This document shows positions 50,539 through 57,842 of a DNA stretch of 64,000 nt, piece after piece. Position numbers and translations under genes: made by a program. Origin of the DNA: Thermoplasmata archaeon (GTDB lineage Archaea; Thermoplasmatota; Thermoplasmata; Lutacidiplasmatales; UBA184); assembly GCA_027306505.1 (NCBI GenBank), contig DAHUZP010000057.1, forward strand, positions 80,317-144,316. The letters are read 5' to 3'. Numbering within the stretch: position 1 is the first letter of the stretch; the number at the start of each line of letters is the position of its first letter. The notes under the pieces are model-generated. The model worked only from the letters and a program-made list of their open reading frames with translations, did not search any database and was not told the origin of the DNA.

Positions 50539-51522
50539 TCAGGCCCCCCCCTCCACCGCTTGCGGGGCGCTCCCGGCCCGCGGGGTCCGTGAGGCGGCAC
50601 GGTGCGTGAGGTAGATCGAGACCAGGATCGCGGCGACGCCGATCGCCTGGGGGACCCCCAGCCCCTGTCCGAGCAGAAGGAAGCCCGCTCCGATGGCGAC
50701 CATCGGGACGACGAACAGGTAGGCGCTCAAGGTCGCCGCCCGATAGCGGGAGAGGAGCTCGAACCAGAGCGCATAGGCGACCGCGGTGCCTAGGACCCCG
50801 ACCCAGAGGAGCACCATCCACAAGCTCGCCCCGAAGTGGACCGAGGAGAGGGGAGCCGACCACCAGGCGGCGATCCCGAGAGGGAGGAGCGCTCCGGTGA
50901 GCTGGAGCACGTTCGCCTCGAGCATCTCCTCTCGTCGGAACCACCGCTTGAGCAGAATGGTCGCGACCGCCCACGACACCGCGGCGCCCAGAAGCTCAAG
51001 GACGGGCACCCAGCCGCCGGTCCAGCTGCGGGCTCCCAAGAGCCCGATGACGGCGACGCCTCCCAGGCCCAGTACCGAGGCCGCGACCTGCGTCGAGCCC
51101 AACCGTTCGCCCAGCCCCACGGACGCGAGCAGGAGCACCCAGATCGGGAAGGTGTAGACGAGGACGCTCGTCTGCCCGGCGGGGACCGTCGTCGCCGCCT
51201 GCAGCCAGAGCCCGAAGAAGATCGCCGTGTTGGGGACCCCCAGCAGGAGGGCCTTCCAACGCAGGCGCCAGGGGAGCAGCCTCTTCACCTGGAACTGCCG
51301 CGCGAGCATGGGAAAGAGGGCGATGCTCCCCACGAGCCCGAAGAGCGCGCGGAGGAAGGCGAGCCAGAGCGGCGGGGCGGAGCGGAGCCCAAGGACGACC
51401 ATCGGGTAGTTGAATCCCCAGAAGAGCGCTACGACGGCGAAGGGGCCTACGAGCGCGATCCATGCCCGTGCCTGACCCTCCGCCAAGACCTGCTCCTGCG
51501 CTGCTGCCCCCTCCCTCGACAC
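50539..51522 (-). CDS. EamA/DMT family transporter
   Basis: A 327-residue permease with ten predicted helices in two five-helix EamA repeats. The first starts WIALVGPFAVVALFWGFNYP with LAFLRALFGLVGSIALFPML and QTSVLVYTFPIWVLLLASVG. The second starts VPVLELLGAAVSWAVATILL with GVLGTAVAYALWFELLSRYR and TLSAYLFVVPMVAIGAGFLL. Members export amino acids, nucleobases or other metabolites; the substrate is not predictable. The frame is open to 51627, but that part overlaps the phosphatase gene. The GTG at 51522 gives the normal cytoplasmic N-terminus. Confidence 0.88.
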   Translation of the reverse strand: MSREGAAAQEQVLAEGQARAWIALVGPFAVVALFWGFNYPMVVLGLRSAPPLWLAFLRALFGLVGSIALFPMLARQFQVKRLLPWRLRWKALLLGVPNTAIFFGLWLQAATTVPAGQTSVLVYTFPIWVLLLASVGLGERLGSTQVAASVLGLGGVAVIGLLGARSWTGGWVPVLELLGAAVSWAVATILLKRWFRREEMLEANVLQLTGALLPLGIAAWWSAPLSSVHFGASLWMVLLWVGVLGTAVAYALWFELLSRYRAATLSAYLFVVPMVAIGAGFLLLGQGLGVPQAIGVAAILVSIYLTHRAASRTPRAGSAPQAVEGGA

Positions 51523-51599
51523 GGGACCCTTCAAAGGGGCCCTGACCGATTCCCGACTCCACCGGTAGGTCCGCGTAGTCCTGCGGTGGGTGCGGAGGC

Positions 51600-52217
51600 T
51601 CAGAGCCGTTCCAGCAGCCTTTGGCACCCCTCGAGGAAGGAGGGGGCGATGATGCTCGCGCGGTGGGCGGCTTCGAGCTGCTCCTCCGGGTAGTGCGGCC
51701 GCTCGCCCGCTTCGGGCACGTAGATGGAGGTGAGGTGGAGCTTCTCCGCCGCCTCCACGTCCAGCATCCGATCGCCGATCATCGCGGAGGAGGGCAGGTC
51801 GATCCCAAGGTCGCGGGCGGCCCGCTCGAAGAGCTCCGTGCCCGGCTTGCGGCAGGCACAGCCCTCCGCAGGCGCGTGCGGGCAGTAGTAGAAGGCGTCC
51901 ACCTCGGTCCCCCCTCTCCGCAGGAGCTCCTGGATTCGGGCGTGGATCGCCTCCACGGCGGACTGCGTGTAGAGGCCCCGCGCGATCCCGGACTGGTTCG
52001 TGATGACGACGACCAGGAACCCCCGCGACCGCAGGAGCGAGACCCCTTCCGTCACCCCCCGATAGAGCTCGACCTTCTCCGGGCCCGCAAGGTAGTGGGT
52101 GTCCACGTTGAGGGTCCCGTCCCGGTCCACGAAGACCGCCCGGCGCAGGTGGCCCGCGCCCGAGGGGGGGGCGGGGCCGCGGTGGGCCCCGTTCCCGGTC
52201 TCAGGTGCTGATGACAC
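51600..52217 (-). CDS. HAD-IIIA phosphatase, GmhB/HisB-N-like
   Basis: A 205-residue HAD hydrolase. The nucleophile motif is VFVDRDGTLNVDT (Asp31, Asp33), motif II LVVVITNQSGIARG, then the zinc-loop cysteines and His in YYCPHAPAEGCACRKPG. CRKP is the motif of D-glycero-D-manno-heptose-1,7-bisphosphate phosphatases and histidinol phosphatases. The motif IV acid is in MIGDRMLDVEAA. Sugar bisphosphate dephosphorylation for nucleotide-heptose or glycan synthesis is likely, but other heptose genes are absent here. The GTG start overlaps the end of the KaiC-like gene by 17 nt. Confidence 0.88.
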   Translation of the reverse strand: MSSAPETGNGAHRGPAPPSGAGHLRRAVFVDRDGTLNVDTHYLAGPEKVELYRGVTEGVSLLRSRGFLVVVITNQSGIARGLYTQSAVEAIHARIQELLRRGGTEVDAFYYCPHAPAEGCACRKPGTELFERAARDLGIDLPSSAMIGDRMLDVEAAEKLHLTSIYVPEAGERPHYPEEQLEAAHRASIIAPSFLEGCQRLLERL

Positions 52218-52932
52218 GGGCGATGCGGAAGTTCCCCTTCTCCAGCAGGAGGGAGTAGAGGTTCGACGAGTGGTTCGTCGACCGCATCTTGACGACGCGG
52301 ATCCGACGCTGGATCGTCTCCTCGTTCACCTTCGCCATCATGAGATGGACGATCCCGTCCGAGAGGTAGTCCTCCCCGTTCGGGCCGTAGTTCTCGACGT
52401 CGCGGCGGACCTCCGAGATGAGGAGGCTCGTCACGCCGAGGTCACGGATCCACTCGAAGAAGTGGAAGAGGTCGTTGCGGGGGTTCTGGAAGTCCGAGAG
52501 GGTCTCCAAGACGGGCAAGGAGTCCAGGATGAGGATGTCGTACCCCTGGCTGTCCTTCATGTTCTTGGAGTACATCTTGAGGACCTCGATCCAGGACTTG
52601 TTGCCGAGGACGTTCAGGTTCTTGCGGATGAGCCCGATGTCCACGATCGAGAGCTTGTCGCCCACCGCGTCGAGCTTCATGCCGACGCTCTCCATGTTCT
52701 GGATAAGGCTCTCCCGGGACTGCTCCATCGTGATGTAGAGCCCCTTCTTGCCCTCCTTGATCGCGTTCTCGTAGGCCATGTGGAAGGCGACCGTGGACTT
52801 CATGGTCCCGGGCTCACCAGCGAGGAGCACTACGTGTCCCGCGGGGATCCCGCCCTCCATCTTTTCGTCAAGTCCCTCTACGTACGTCCGAATTCGCGGG
52901 ACCTTCGGTCCCCCTGCAGGTCCTGGGCTCAT
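52201..52932 (-). CDS. KaiC/RadA-like ATPase (archaeal single-domain, RecA fold)
   Basis: A 243-residue RecA-superfamily ATPase of the archaeal KaiC-like group. It starts with RIRTYVEGLDEKMEGGIPAG, the usual opening, followed by HVVLLAGEPGTMKSTVAFHM. That is the P-loop, but with Met where the invariant Gly before Lys normally stands (GEPGTMKST, residues 39-47). Walker B is YDILILDSLPVLETL. EVRRDVENYGPNGEDYLSDG and IRVVKMRSTNHSSNLYSLLL are the DNA-loop/arginine-finger region. Such proteins act in signalling and archaellum or division regulation in archaea. The ATG at 52932 starts the homology; an in-frame upstream start at 52983 has no support. Confidence 0.85.
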   Translation of the reverse strand: MSPGPAGGPKVPRIRTYVEGLDEKMEGGIPAGHVVLLAGEPGTMKSTVAFHMAYENAIKEGKKGLYITMEQSRESLIQNMESVGMKLDAVGDKLSIVDIGLIRKNLNVLGNKSWIEVLKMYSKNMKDSQGYDILILDSLPVLETLSDFQNPRNDLFHFFEWIRDLGVTSLLISEVRRDVENYGPNGEDYLSDGIVHLMMAKVNEETIQRRIRVVKMRSTNHSSNLYSLLLEKGNFRIARVIST

Positions 52933-53042
52933 GCTCGATGTTCCCCCCCTCGTACCGAGATGAGAAAACCTCGAACTCCCCATTGGCTTCCGACCTTAAA
53001 GGTGTCGGTGCTTCGCGCCCTGAAAAGCACCTGCGGCGGCCG

Positions 53043-53543
53043 CTAGCGGGCGGGCGCCCGGTGGGTCCGGCGCGCGTCGCGAAGGATCTGCGCGTGGTCC
53101 GCCGCGAGCGGTGGGGGTCGACGAAGAGGGGACCAGCGGGCGTCCGACGCGTCGTCACCCCCCCGGATCTCGCGCGGCCCCCCCTTTCGACGGCGCAGAA
53201 GGAAAGCGACGGTCACGATGTGGCCTCGGGGGTCCCTTCGAGGGTCGGAGTAGACCCCGAGAAGCCTGACGGGTCGGACAGCGAGCCCGGTCTCCTCCCG
53301 GTACTCCCTCACGACTGCCTGCTCGCAGCTCTCCCCGATCTCGACGAACCCCCCCGGCAGCGCCCAGCGTCCCTTCCATGGAGGCCGACCTCGGCGAACC
53401 AGCAGGACCGTCTTCCCCTCGATGAGCACCCCATCGACGGTGAGGGCGGGGGTGAGGAGCGGTGGGCGGTTGCGATAGGGGGATGTGCGCTTGGGCTTCA
53501 AGAACCCCACAGCGCTGGGCCGACGGCGCGCTTCACGGGACAA
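53043..53543 (-). CDS. Nudix hydrolase, ADP-ribose pyrophosphatase-like
   Basis: A 166-residue Nudix protein. The Nudix box is GGFVEIGESCEQAVVREYRE then ETGL, complete for Mg binding. LLVRRGRPPWKGRWALPGGF in front and VRPVRLLGVYSDPRRDPRGH after it are typical of the ADP-ribose or general NDP-X pyrophosphatases. The C-terminal 25 residues are Arg-rich. The TTG start at 53543 lies inside the last codons of the 51-residue membrane protein gene (11-nt overlap), which may couple their translation. A GTG at 53510 is an alternative. The substrate is unknown. Confidence 0.85.
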   Translation of the reverse strand: MSREARRRPSAVGFLKPKRTSPYRNRPPLLTPALTVDGVLIEGKTVLLVRRGRPPWKGRWALPGGFVEIGESCEQAVVREYREETGLAVRPVRLLGVYSDPRRDPRGHIVTVAFLLRRRKGGPREIRGGDDASDARWSPLRRPPPLAADHAQILRDARRTHRAPAR

Positions 53544-53688
53544 TGACCAACAACCCCCACACGAGCGCGAGCAGTAACAGGCCTATGACGACCCACGGGA
53601 CCCACAAGGACCAACCGCGGGACGGCCCGCTCCGACCTCGGCCCAAGACCTCCTCGTCCGCGACCTCAGGGATCACGTTGCCGGCCAT
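53533..53688 (-). CDS. 51-residue single-helix membrane protein
   Basis: A small open frame, too short for normal gene calling, reading MAGNVIPEVADEEVLGRGRS, about ten further polar residues, then WVPWVVIGLLLLALVWGLLV and IVP-stop. This makes a perfect C-terminal (tail-anchor-like) membrane helix after a charged cytoplasmic head. The start codon shares its bases with the ATG of the divergent asparagine-synthase-like gene through the palindrome CATG at 53686-53689. Its stop overlaps the start of the Nudix gene. GAAACTT lies about 35 nt upstream. No family is recognised; it does not look like SecE or Sec61-beta. The membrane-helix hydrophobicity on only this strand and frame argues for a real gene. 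Confidence 0.55.
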   Translation of the reverse strand: MAGNVIPEVADEEVLGRGRSGPSRGWSLWVPWVVIGLLLLALVWGLLVIVP

Positions 53689-54547
53689 GCCAGCCCGGGA
53701 GGACGGGGCCCCACGTCAAGTTTCAGGGTCCCGAGCGGAGGAGGGGGTCCGTGGGGGGCTTGGTGCAGCCCTCGAGGGAGCCCTCGCCCGCTCCATCGAG
53801 GGAGCGCAGCAGGTGACCCTGCTCTTCTCTGGAGGAGTGGACTCTTCCCTCCTTGCGCACATGCTCCAACGTCGTTCCTCGATCTCTCCCGACCGCCCGG
53901 GTGGGGGGCCAGCCCTGCGAGCGGTGACCGTGGGACTCCAGGGCTCCGCGGACCTCCAACAGGCGGAGTCGGCGGCGCGTCTGCTGGGGCTCGCTTGGAC
54001 CCCCTTCGTTCTGCGTCCGGAGGAGATTGGCCGAGCGGCGGACCGCGTGAGGACGATCGAGTCCACCGAGGGGCCTCGCGAGGGCCCCACCTCCCCCGCC
54101 TCTCCCTCCCCGCCGCTCCAGGGCATGCCTCTCGAGGTCCAGACGGCGCTCTACCTCGCTCTCGCTAAGAGCCCCGACACGCGGGTGCTCTGCGGTCAGG
54201 GCGCGGACGAGCTCTTCCTTGGCTACGCGCATTTCCGCCCCCTGCAGGGGGAGCGTCTGTACGTGCGCTACCGGGAGGACCTGAGGCGTCTGCAGGAGGA
54301 GGAGTGGCCCTGCACCCAGAGAATCGCCGCGTCGCTCGCGAAGGACCTGAGGGCCCCCTACCTGGACCCGGCCTGGGTCCGCGATGTGGAGCGGGTCCCG
54401 CTGGAAGGGCGGCGCAGCGCGTCCGAGCCGAAGGCGCTCCTCCGTGTGCTCGCGAGAGAGTTGGGGCTGCCGCAAGAGCTCGCGGAGCGCAGGAAGAAGG
54501 CGATGCAGTACGGGAGCGGGGTCCACGCCGCGCTGGGTCGGCGCTGA
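53687..54547 (+). CDS. asparagine synthase C-terminal-like PP-loop enzyme
   Basis: A 286-residue ATP-dependent amidotransferase-type domain. The pyrophosphate loop is VTLLFSGGVDSSLLAHMLQ. RVLCGQGADELFLGYAHFRP is the asparagine-synthetase C-domain motif (GDGADE there), and KDLRAPYLDPAWVRDV with KALLRVLARELGLPQEL follows the AsnB pattern. The N-terminal glutaminase domain of AsnB is absent, so ammonia must come from elsewhere or the enzyme makes another amide. About 30 N-terminal residues are not conserved. The frame is open upstream to 53462, but that part is a shadow of the divergent genes. The ATG at 53687 is shared with the divergent small gene through CATG. Confidence 0.8.
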   Translation: MPAREDGAPRQVSGSRAEEGVRGGLGAALEGALARSIEGAQQVTLLFSGGVDSSLLAHMLQRRSSISPDRPGGGPALRAVTVGLQGSADLQQAESAARLLGLAWTPFVLRPEEIGRAADRVRTIESTEGPREGPTSPASPSPPLQGMPLEVQTALYLALAKSPDTRVLCGQGADELFLGYAHFRPLQGERLYVRYREDLRRLQEEEWPCTQRIAASLAKDLRAPYLDPAWVRDVERVPLEGRRSASEPKALLRVLARELGLPQELAERRKKAMQYGSGVHAALGRR

Positions 54548-54693
54548 GCGGTCGACGACCTCCCTCGATGCTCTCGGTATCCTGAAATAAGGCCACGCTT
54601 AACAATAGGTGGAGGGACTCGCCTCGAGAGTAGTGCGGTCCCGGATTGGGGAATCTCATTTGGCGACCCGAACAATCAGGGGGGAGTAGCCCG

Positions 54694-56298
54694 GTGGCAG
54701 AGCCCACCCGTTCACCTCCTCCCCCGCCTCCTGCTGGGTCCGCGCCATCCTCGAGCGGGGCCCCGGGCTCGATGCAGGGCAGCTGGGGCACGACGCCCGG
54801 GGCTTCGCAGCGACCGCGCCACGTGCTCGTCCTCGACATCTCCAAGAGCATGCTGGCCCCGCTCCCGGACCCGAGCGACCCCTCTCGGATCCGCCGGAAG
54901 ATCGAGGTGGCGCGCGCGGCCACCTACCGGATCTTCGAGGCGGTCCAGTCCCAGGGGGCCATGTTCGGTCTCGTCATCTTCAACAACGTGGCCCACGTCG
55001 CGATCCCTCTCACCGAGATCCGACCGGAGATCCGGCCCGCCCTGGACAACCTGGTCGCGCTCCTGCCGCCCAAAGGGCGCTCCGCGATCTGGGACGCGCT
55101 GGCCCTGGGCGCGGACCTCTTGCGGGTCGAGGGGGGTGCGACGCAGGGCAACCTGGTGCTCGTGACCGATGGGTGGGACAACATGTCCCAGCGCTTCGGA
55201 GCTCCCGGCATCGACTTGCCCCCCCCTCCACCACCCGGCGCCGTCCCGGGGACCTACCCTCCGCCCCGAGCGGACATCCTGGCCCACTTGCTCACCCAGG
55301 GGAGCCGTCTCGGCCTGCGCATCATCGGCATCGGCAGCGGGGTCGAGCGGGACAAGGGGGTGGACTCGGTCCGGATGCGGGCGTTCACCGACGCGTACGG
55401 TCAGCGCGCCCAGGCCTGGCGCCTCCCGTGCTCCGTCTCCTACGAGGAGGTCACCACGAGCGAGGAGCTCTTCTCGAAGATGGTCCAGGCCTTCGTGGAC
55501 ATCCCTTTCGAGGACGCGATGGTCGTGGAGAACCTCCATCCGGACGAGCTCGCGGAGGCCGCCGCTTCCGCGGCGAGGGCCCTCCGAGACACCGATGGCA
55601 GGCGGAGCGTCGTGGGGCATCTGACCTCCGGTCGATCCGGCGCCGGATCGGCTGGCGGCGGGGCTACCCGACCGGGCCCCCAGGGCTCCGCGATGGACGT
55701 GGACATCCTCAACCCTCACGCCGGCCCTTCCCCCGTGAACCTTCGCGACCGGTACGGGCCCCTCGGTGAGGTGGCCGAGGCCTACATGGCCCGGGACTGG
55801 GCCCGGGCCCAAGCGATCCTCTACCAGAAGGGTGGGCTCATCGCCCCCGTCACCCGGTTCTACTGGCAGGCCCGGGTCTACTTCGCCCAGGGCGAGAAGG
55901 GCGAGGCTGGCCGCTACCTCGCTCAGGCGTGGGCCGAGGCGGAAGCCCTCCCCGCCACCGACCGGGGCCGTGTCGTGCGCCGCCTCGCGCTCCTCCAGGC
56001 GAAGGTCGCCGGCGACAAGGAGACCGAGAGCTTGGTCACCTTCTACGATGCGGCCGAGACGAAGGCCCGCTCCGCGGGCGGCGGGCTCGCCGAGAAGCTA
56101 GAGAAGATGTTCGACCAGATCCTCGCCCTGCGTGGGACCTACGCCACCGTGAAGGGGGGAGGGGCCGTCGCCCACGAGGACCTCGTGGAGAGCATCTTCG
56201 GAACGCTCCAGGATGCGCGACTGGCCAACACCCAGCGTGACCCGGCGATCGACGCGTTCCTCGATTTCGCGGAGATCGCCCTGGCGGAGATGCGATGA
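54694..56298 (+). CDS. von Willebrand factor A domain protein, first gene of a VWA-GTPase module
   Basis: A 534-residue cytoplasmic protein. After about 38 Pro/Ser/Gly-rich residues comes a VWA domain (about 40-230). The MIDAS site is HVLVLDISKSM (Asp47, Ser49, Ser51), with KGRSAIWDALALG holding the Thr/Ser position and NLVLVTDGWDNMSQR the distal Asp. RIIGIGSGVERDKGVD is the next strand. The remainder is mainly helical with a Gly/Ser linker at about 310-335, and a TPR-like region follows (AEAYMARDWARAQAILYQKG, RVYFAQGEKGEAGRYLAQAW). The GTG start has GGGGAG 8 nt upstream; a TTG at 54646 would add 16 residues. It lies 82 nt ahead of the GTPase gene. It probably bridges partner proteins by metal-dependent adhesion. 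Confidence 0.82.
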   Translation: MAEPTRSPPPPPPAGSAPSSSGAPGSMQGSWGTTPGASQRPRHVLVLDISKSMLAPLPDPSDPSRIRRKIEVARAATYRIFEAVQSQGAMFGLVIFNNVAHVAIPLTEIRPEIRPALDNLVALLPPKGRSAIWDALALGADLLRVEGGATQGNLVLVTDGWDNMSQRFGAPGIDLPPPPPPGAVPGTYPPPRADILAHLLTQGSRLGLRIIGIGSGVERDKGVDSVRMRAFTDAYGQRAQAWRLPCSVSYEEVTTSEELFSKMVQAFVDIPFEDAMVVENLHPDELAEAAASAARALRDTDGRRSVVGHLTSGRSGAGSAGGGATRPGPQGSAMDVDILNPHAGPSPVNLRDRYGPLGEVAEAYMARDWARAQAILYQKGGLIAPVTRFYWQARVYFAQGEKGEAGRYLAQAWAEAEALPATDRGRVVRRLALLQAKVAGDKETESLVTFYDAAETKARSAGGGLAEKLEKMFDQILALRGTYATVKGGGAVAHEDLVESIFGTLQDARLANTQRDPAIDAFLDFAEIALAEMR

Positions 56299-56380
56299 GC
56301 GCCACGAGGCCCACGCGCCAAGCAGGTCGGGACCCAAAGGCTAAGATGCCCGGGTCGCTGTCGAGCAGGAGTAGTGCACC

Positions 56381-57829
56381 ATGAGCCCCCCTCCCCCTTC
56401 CAAGGGTGCATCCCGGAAGAGGTCCGGCCAGGACGCCTCTCCCACGCCGACTGCGCCCAAGGCCGCTCCAACCCCCGTCCCGGTCGAGCCCAAGGAAGAG
56501 CCCGAGGCGGAAGCGCCTGCGGGGGCCCCGGCTCCAGCCCCCGCCGCCGCCCCCGCGCCGGCTCCGGCGGCCGCTCCTACCCTTGCCGCGGCTCCGGTCG
56601 CTCCGGAACCCTCGATCCCAACCCCCGTCGTGCGCAAGGTCGCTCCGGGCTCGGTCCCTCCCCCGGTGCGGAAGGTTGCGCCCACACGCCCGGTCTCGCG
56701 ACCGGCGCCCGTCCCAGAGCCTCCTCCTCCTCCCGCCATCGCGGCCAAGATCGCCGTGGTCGGCATCCCTGCCTCCGGTAAGACGACCTACTTCCGCTAC
56801 CTCTCAGGGCACTTCGGCCTCAACCTGCCCCTGGTCTACGTGCCGAGCCGCTCCGGCTCCGTCACGCCCCTCTTCGGGGATATCGGCAACGAGATCGTCA
56901 TGGAGGAGACCACCTACGAGTCCGACCCCAACCGACCGGGGGCGGAGATGGACTCCACGACGCGTCTCTACGTGAACCGCCCGATGGAGGACCCGACGAG
57001 GCTCTTCGTCGAGCTCGCGCAGGGCCAGGAGGAGCAGGGGATCCTGACCAAGTACCCGCTCCCGACCAAGTACAACCAGTTCGTCGAGATGAAGCTCAAC
57101 TTCCGATACGGGGTCGCCGGGAACCTTGCCCAGGCGAAGCCGATGGTCCTGCGGACCGTCGACGAGGCCGGGGGCATCATCTCCGACTACTTCACCTACG
57201 ACCGGCTCTGGATCTCCAACCCCACCGACGACATCCCGATGGAGCAGTGTCGGGTCATCCCGCGCTTCGACACCTGGAAGCCGGACCGGCAGGAGCTCTG
57301 GCGCCGGGGGCTGACCCTCATGGGGCGCTTCACCGTGGACGCGGACGGCATCATCCTGCTGCTCACGCCTCAGTTGGGCTCGCTGCGCGACAGCGCCCAG
57401 CAGGTGAACCTCGCCCGGGGGGTCTTCCGCTACGCCCGCCAGCGCGGGATCCCGGTCGTGATCGCGATCTCGAAGGCGGACCTCCTCAAGGAGTTCTACC
57501 TCGAGGTGGAGCAGGTGCTCACCAACCGCGGCTACCTCTCCCAGTTCGACACGAACTGCTACCTCACCGAGCGCGACGGGAGCGGCCTCGGCAGCATCCT
57601 CGCGGCCCAGGAGGGCCGCAACTTCTCGACCCATGAGGACGCGTTCTTGGTCGCCTCCGCCATCTCGACGGGGGAGGGCCGGCCGCTGCTCTACGGCGAC
57701 ACCGCGGACGTCGACCTCAACAACGGGGCGACGGCGGGGGTCCCGATCATGGTGAACACGACCCTACCCCTCTCGCGCATCTGCGAGCGGGTGCTCTCGC
57801 TACGGGGCGATCTCGCCTCGGGAAGCTGA
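56381..57829 (+). CDS. P-loop GTPase with Pro/Ala-rich N-terminus (resembles DO-GTPase of conflict systems)
   Basis: A 482-residue protein. Residues 1-118 are almost wholly Pro/Ala/Glu and disordered. The G domain follows: G1 VVGIPASGKTTYFRYL (Gly128-Thr136), G3 RTVDEAGGIISDYF (Asp261-Gly264), G4 IAISKADLL (Ser364-Asp367, a variant of NKxD) and G5-like ASAISTGEG (425-433). A 100-residue insertion between G1 and G3 contains GDIGNEIVMEETTYESDPNR and VELAQGQEEQGILTKYPLPT. These features fit the TRAFAC GTPases that occur with VWA proteins in bacterial GTPase-centred conflict or signalling modules (from memory, the double-GTPase families; not verified). The ATG is close behind the VWA gene, and the coiled-coil gene starts 13 nt after its stop. 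Confidence 0.75.
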   Translation: MSPPPPSKGASRKRSGQDASPTPTAPKAAPTPVPVEPKEEPEAEAPAGAPAPAPAAAPAPAPAAAPTLAAAPVAPEPSIPTPVVRKVAPGSVPPPVRKVAPTRPVSRPAPVPEPPPPPAIAAKIAVVGIPASGKTTYFRYLSGHFGLNLPLVYVPSRSGSVTPLFGDIGNEIVMEETTYESDPNRPGAEMDSTTRLYVNRPMEDPTRLFVELAQGQEEQGILTKYPLPTKYNQFVEMKLNFRYGVAGNLAQAKPMVLRTVDEAGGIISDYFTYDRLWISNPTDDIPMEQCRVIPRFDTWKPDRQELWRRGLTLMGRFTVDADGIILLLTPQLGSLRDSAQQVNLARGVFRYARQRGIPVVIAISKADLLKEFYLEVEQVLTNRGYLSQFDTNCYLTERDGSGLGSILAAQEGRNFSTHEDAFLVASAISTGEGRPLLYGDTADVDLNNGATAGVPIMVNTTLPLSRICERVLSLRGDLASGS

Positions 57830-57842
57830 GGAGGGGGTTCTC

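Noticed and set aside
54670..54712. AGTAGCCCGGTGGCAGAGC resembling a tRNA D-arm
   Set aside because: No acceptor or T arm downstream; the sequence continues as the coding start of the VWA gene.
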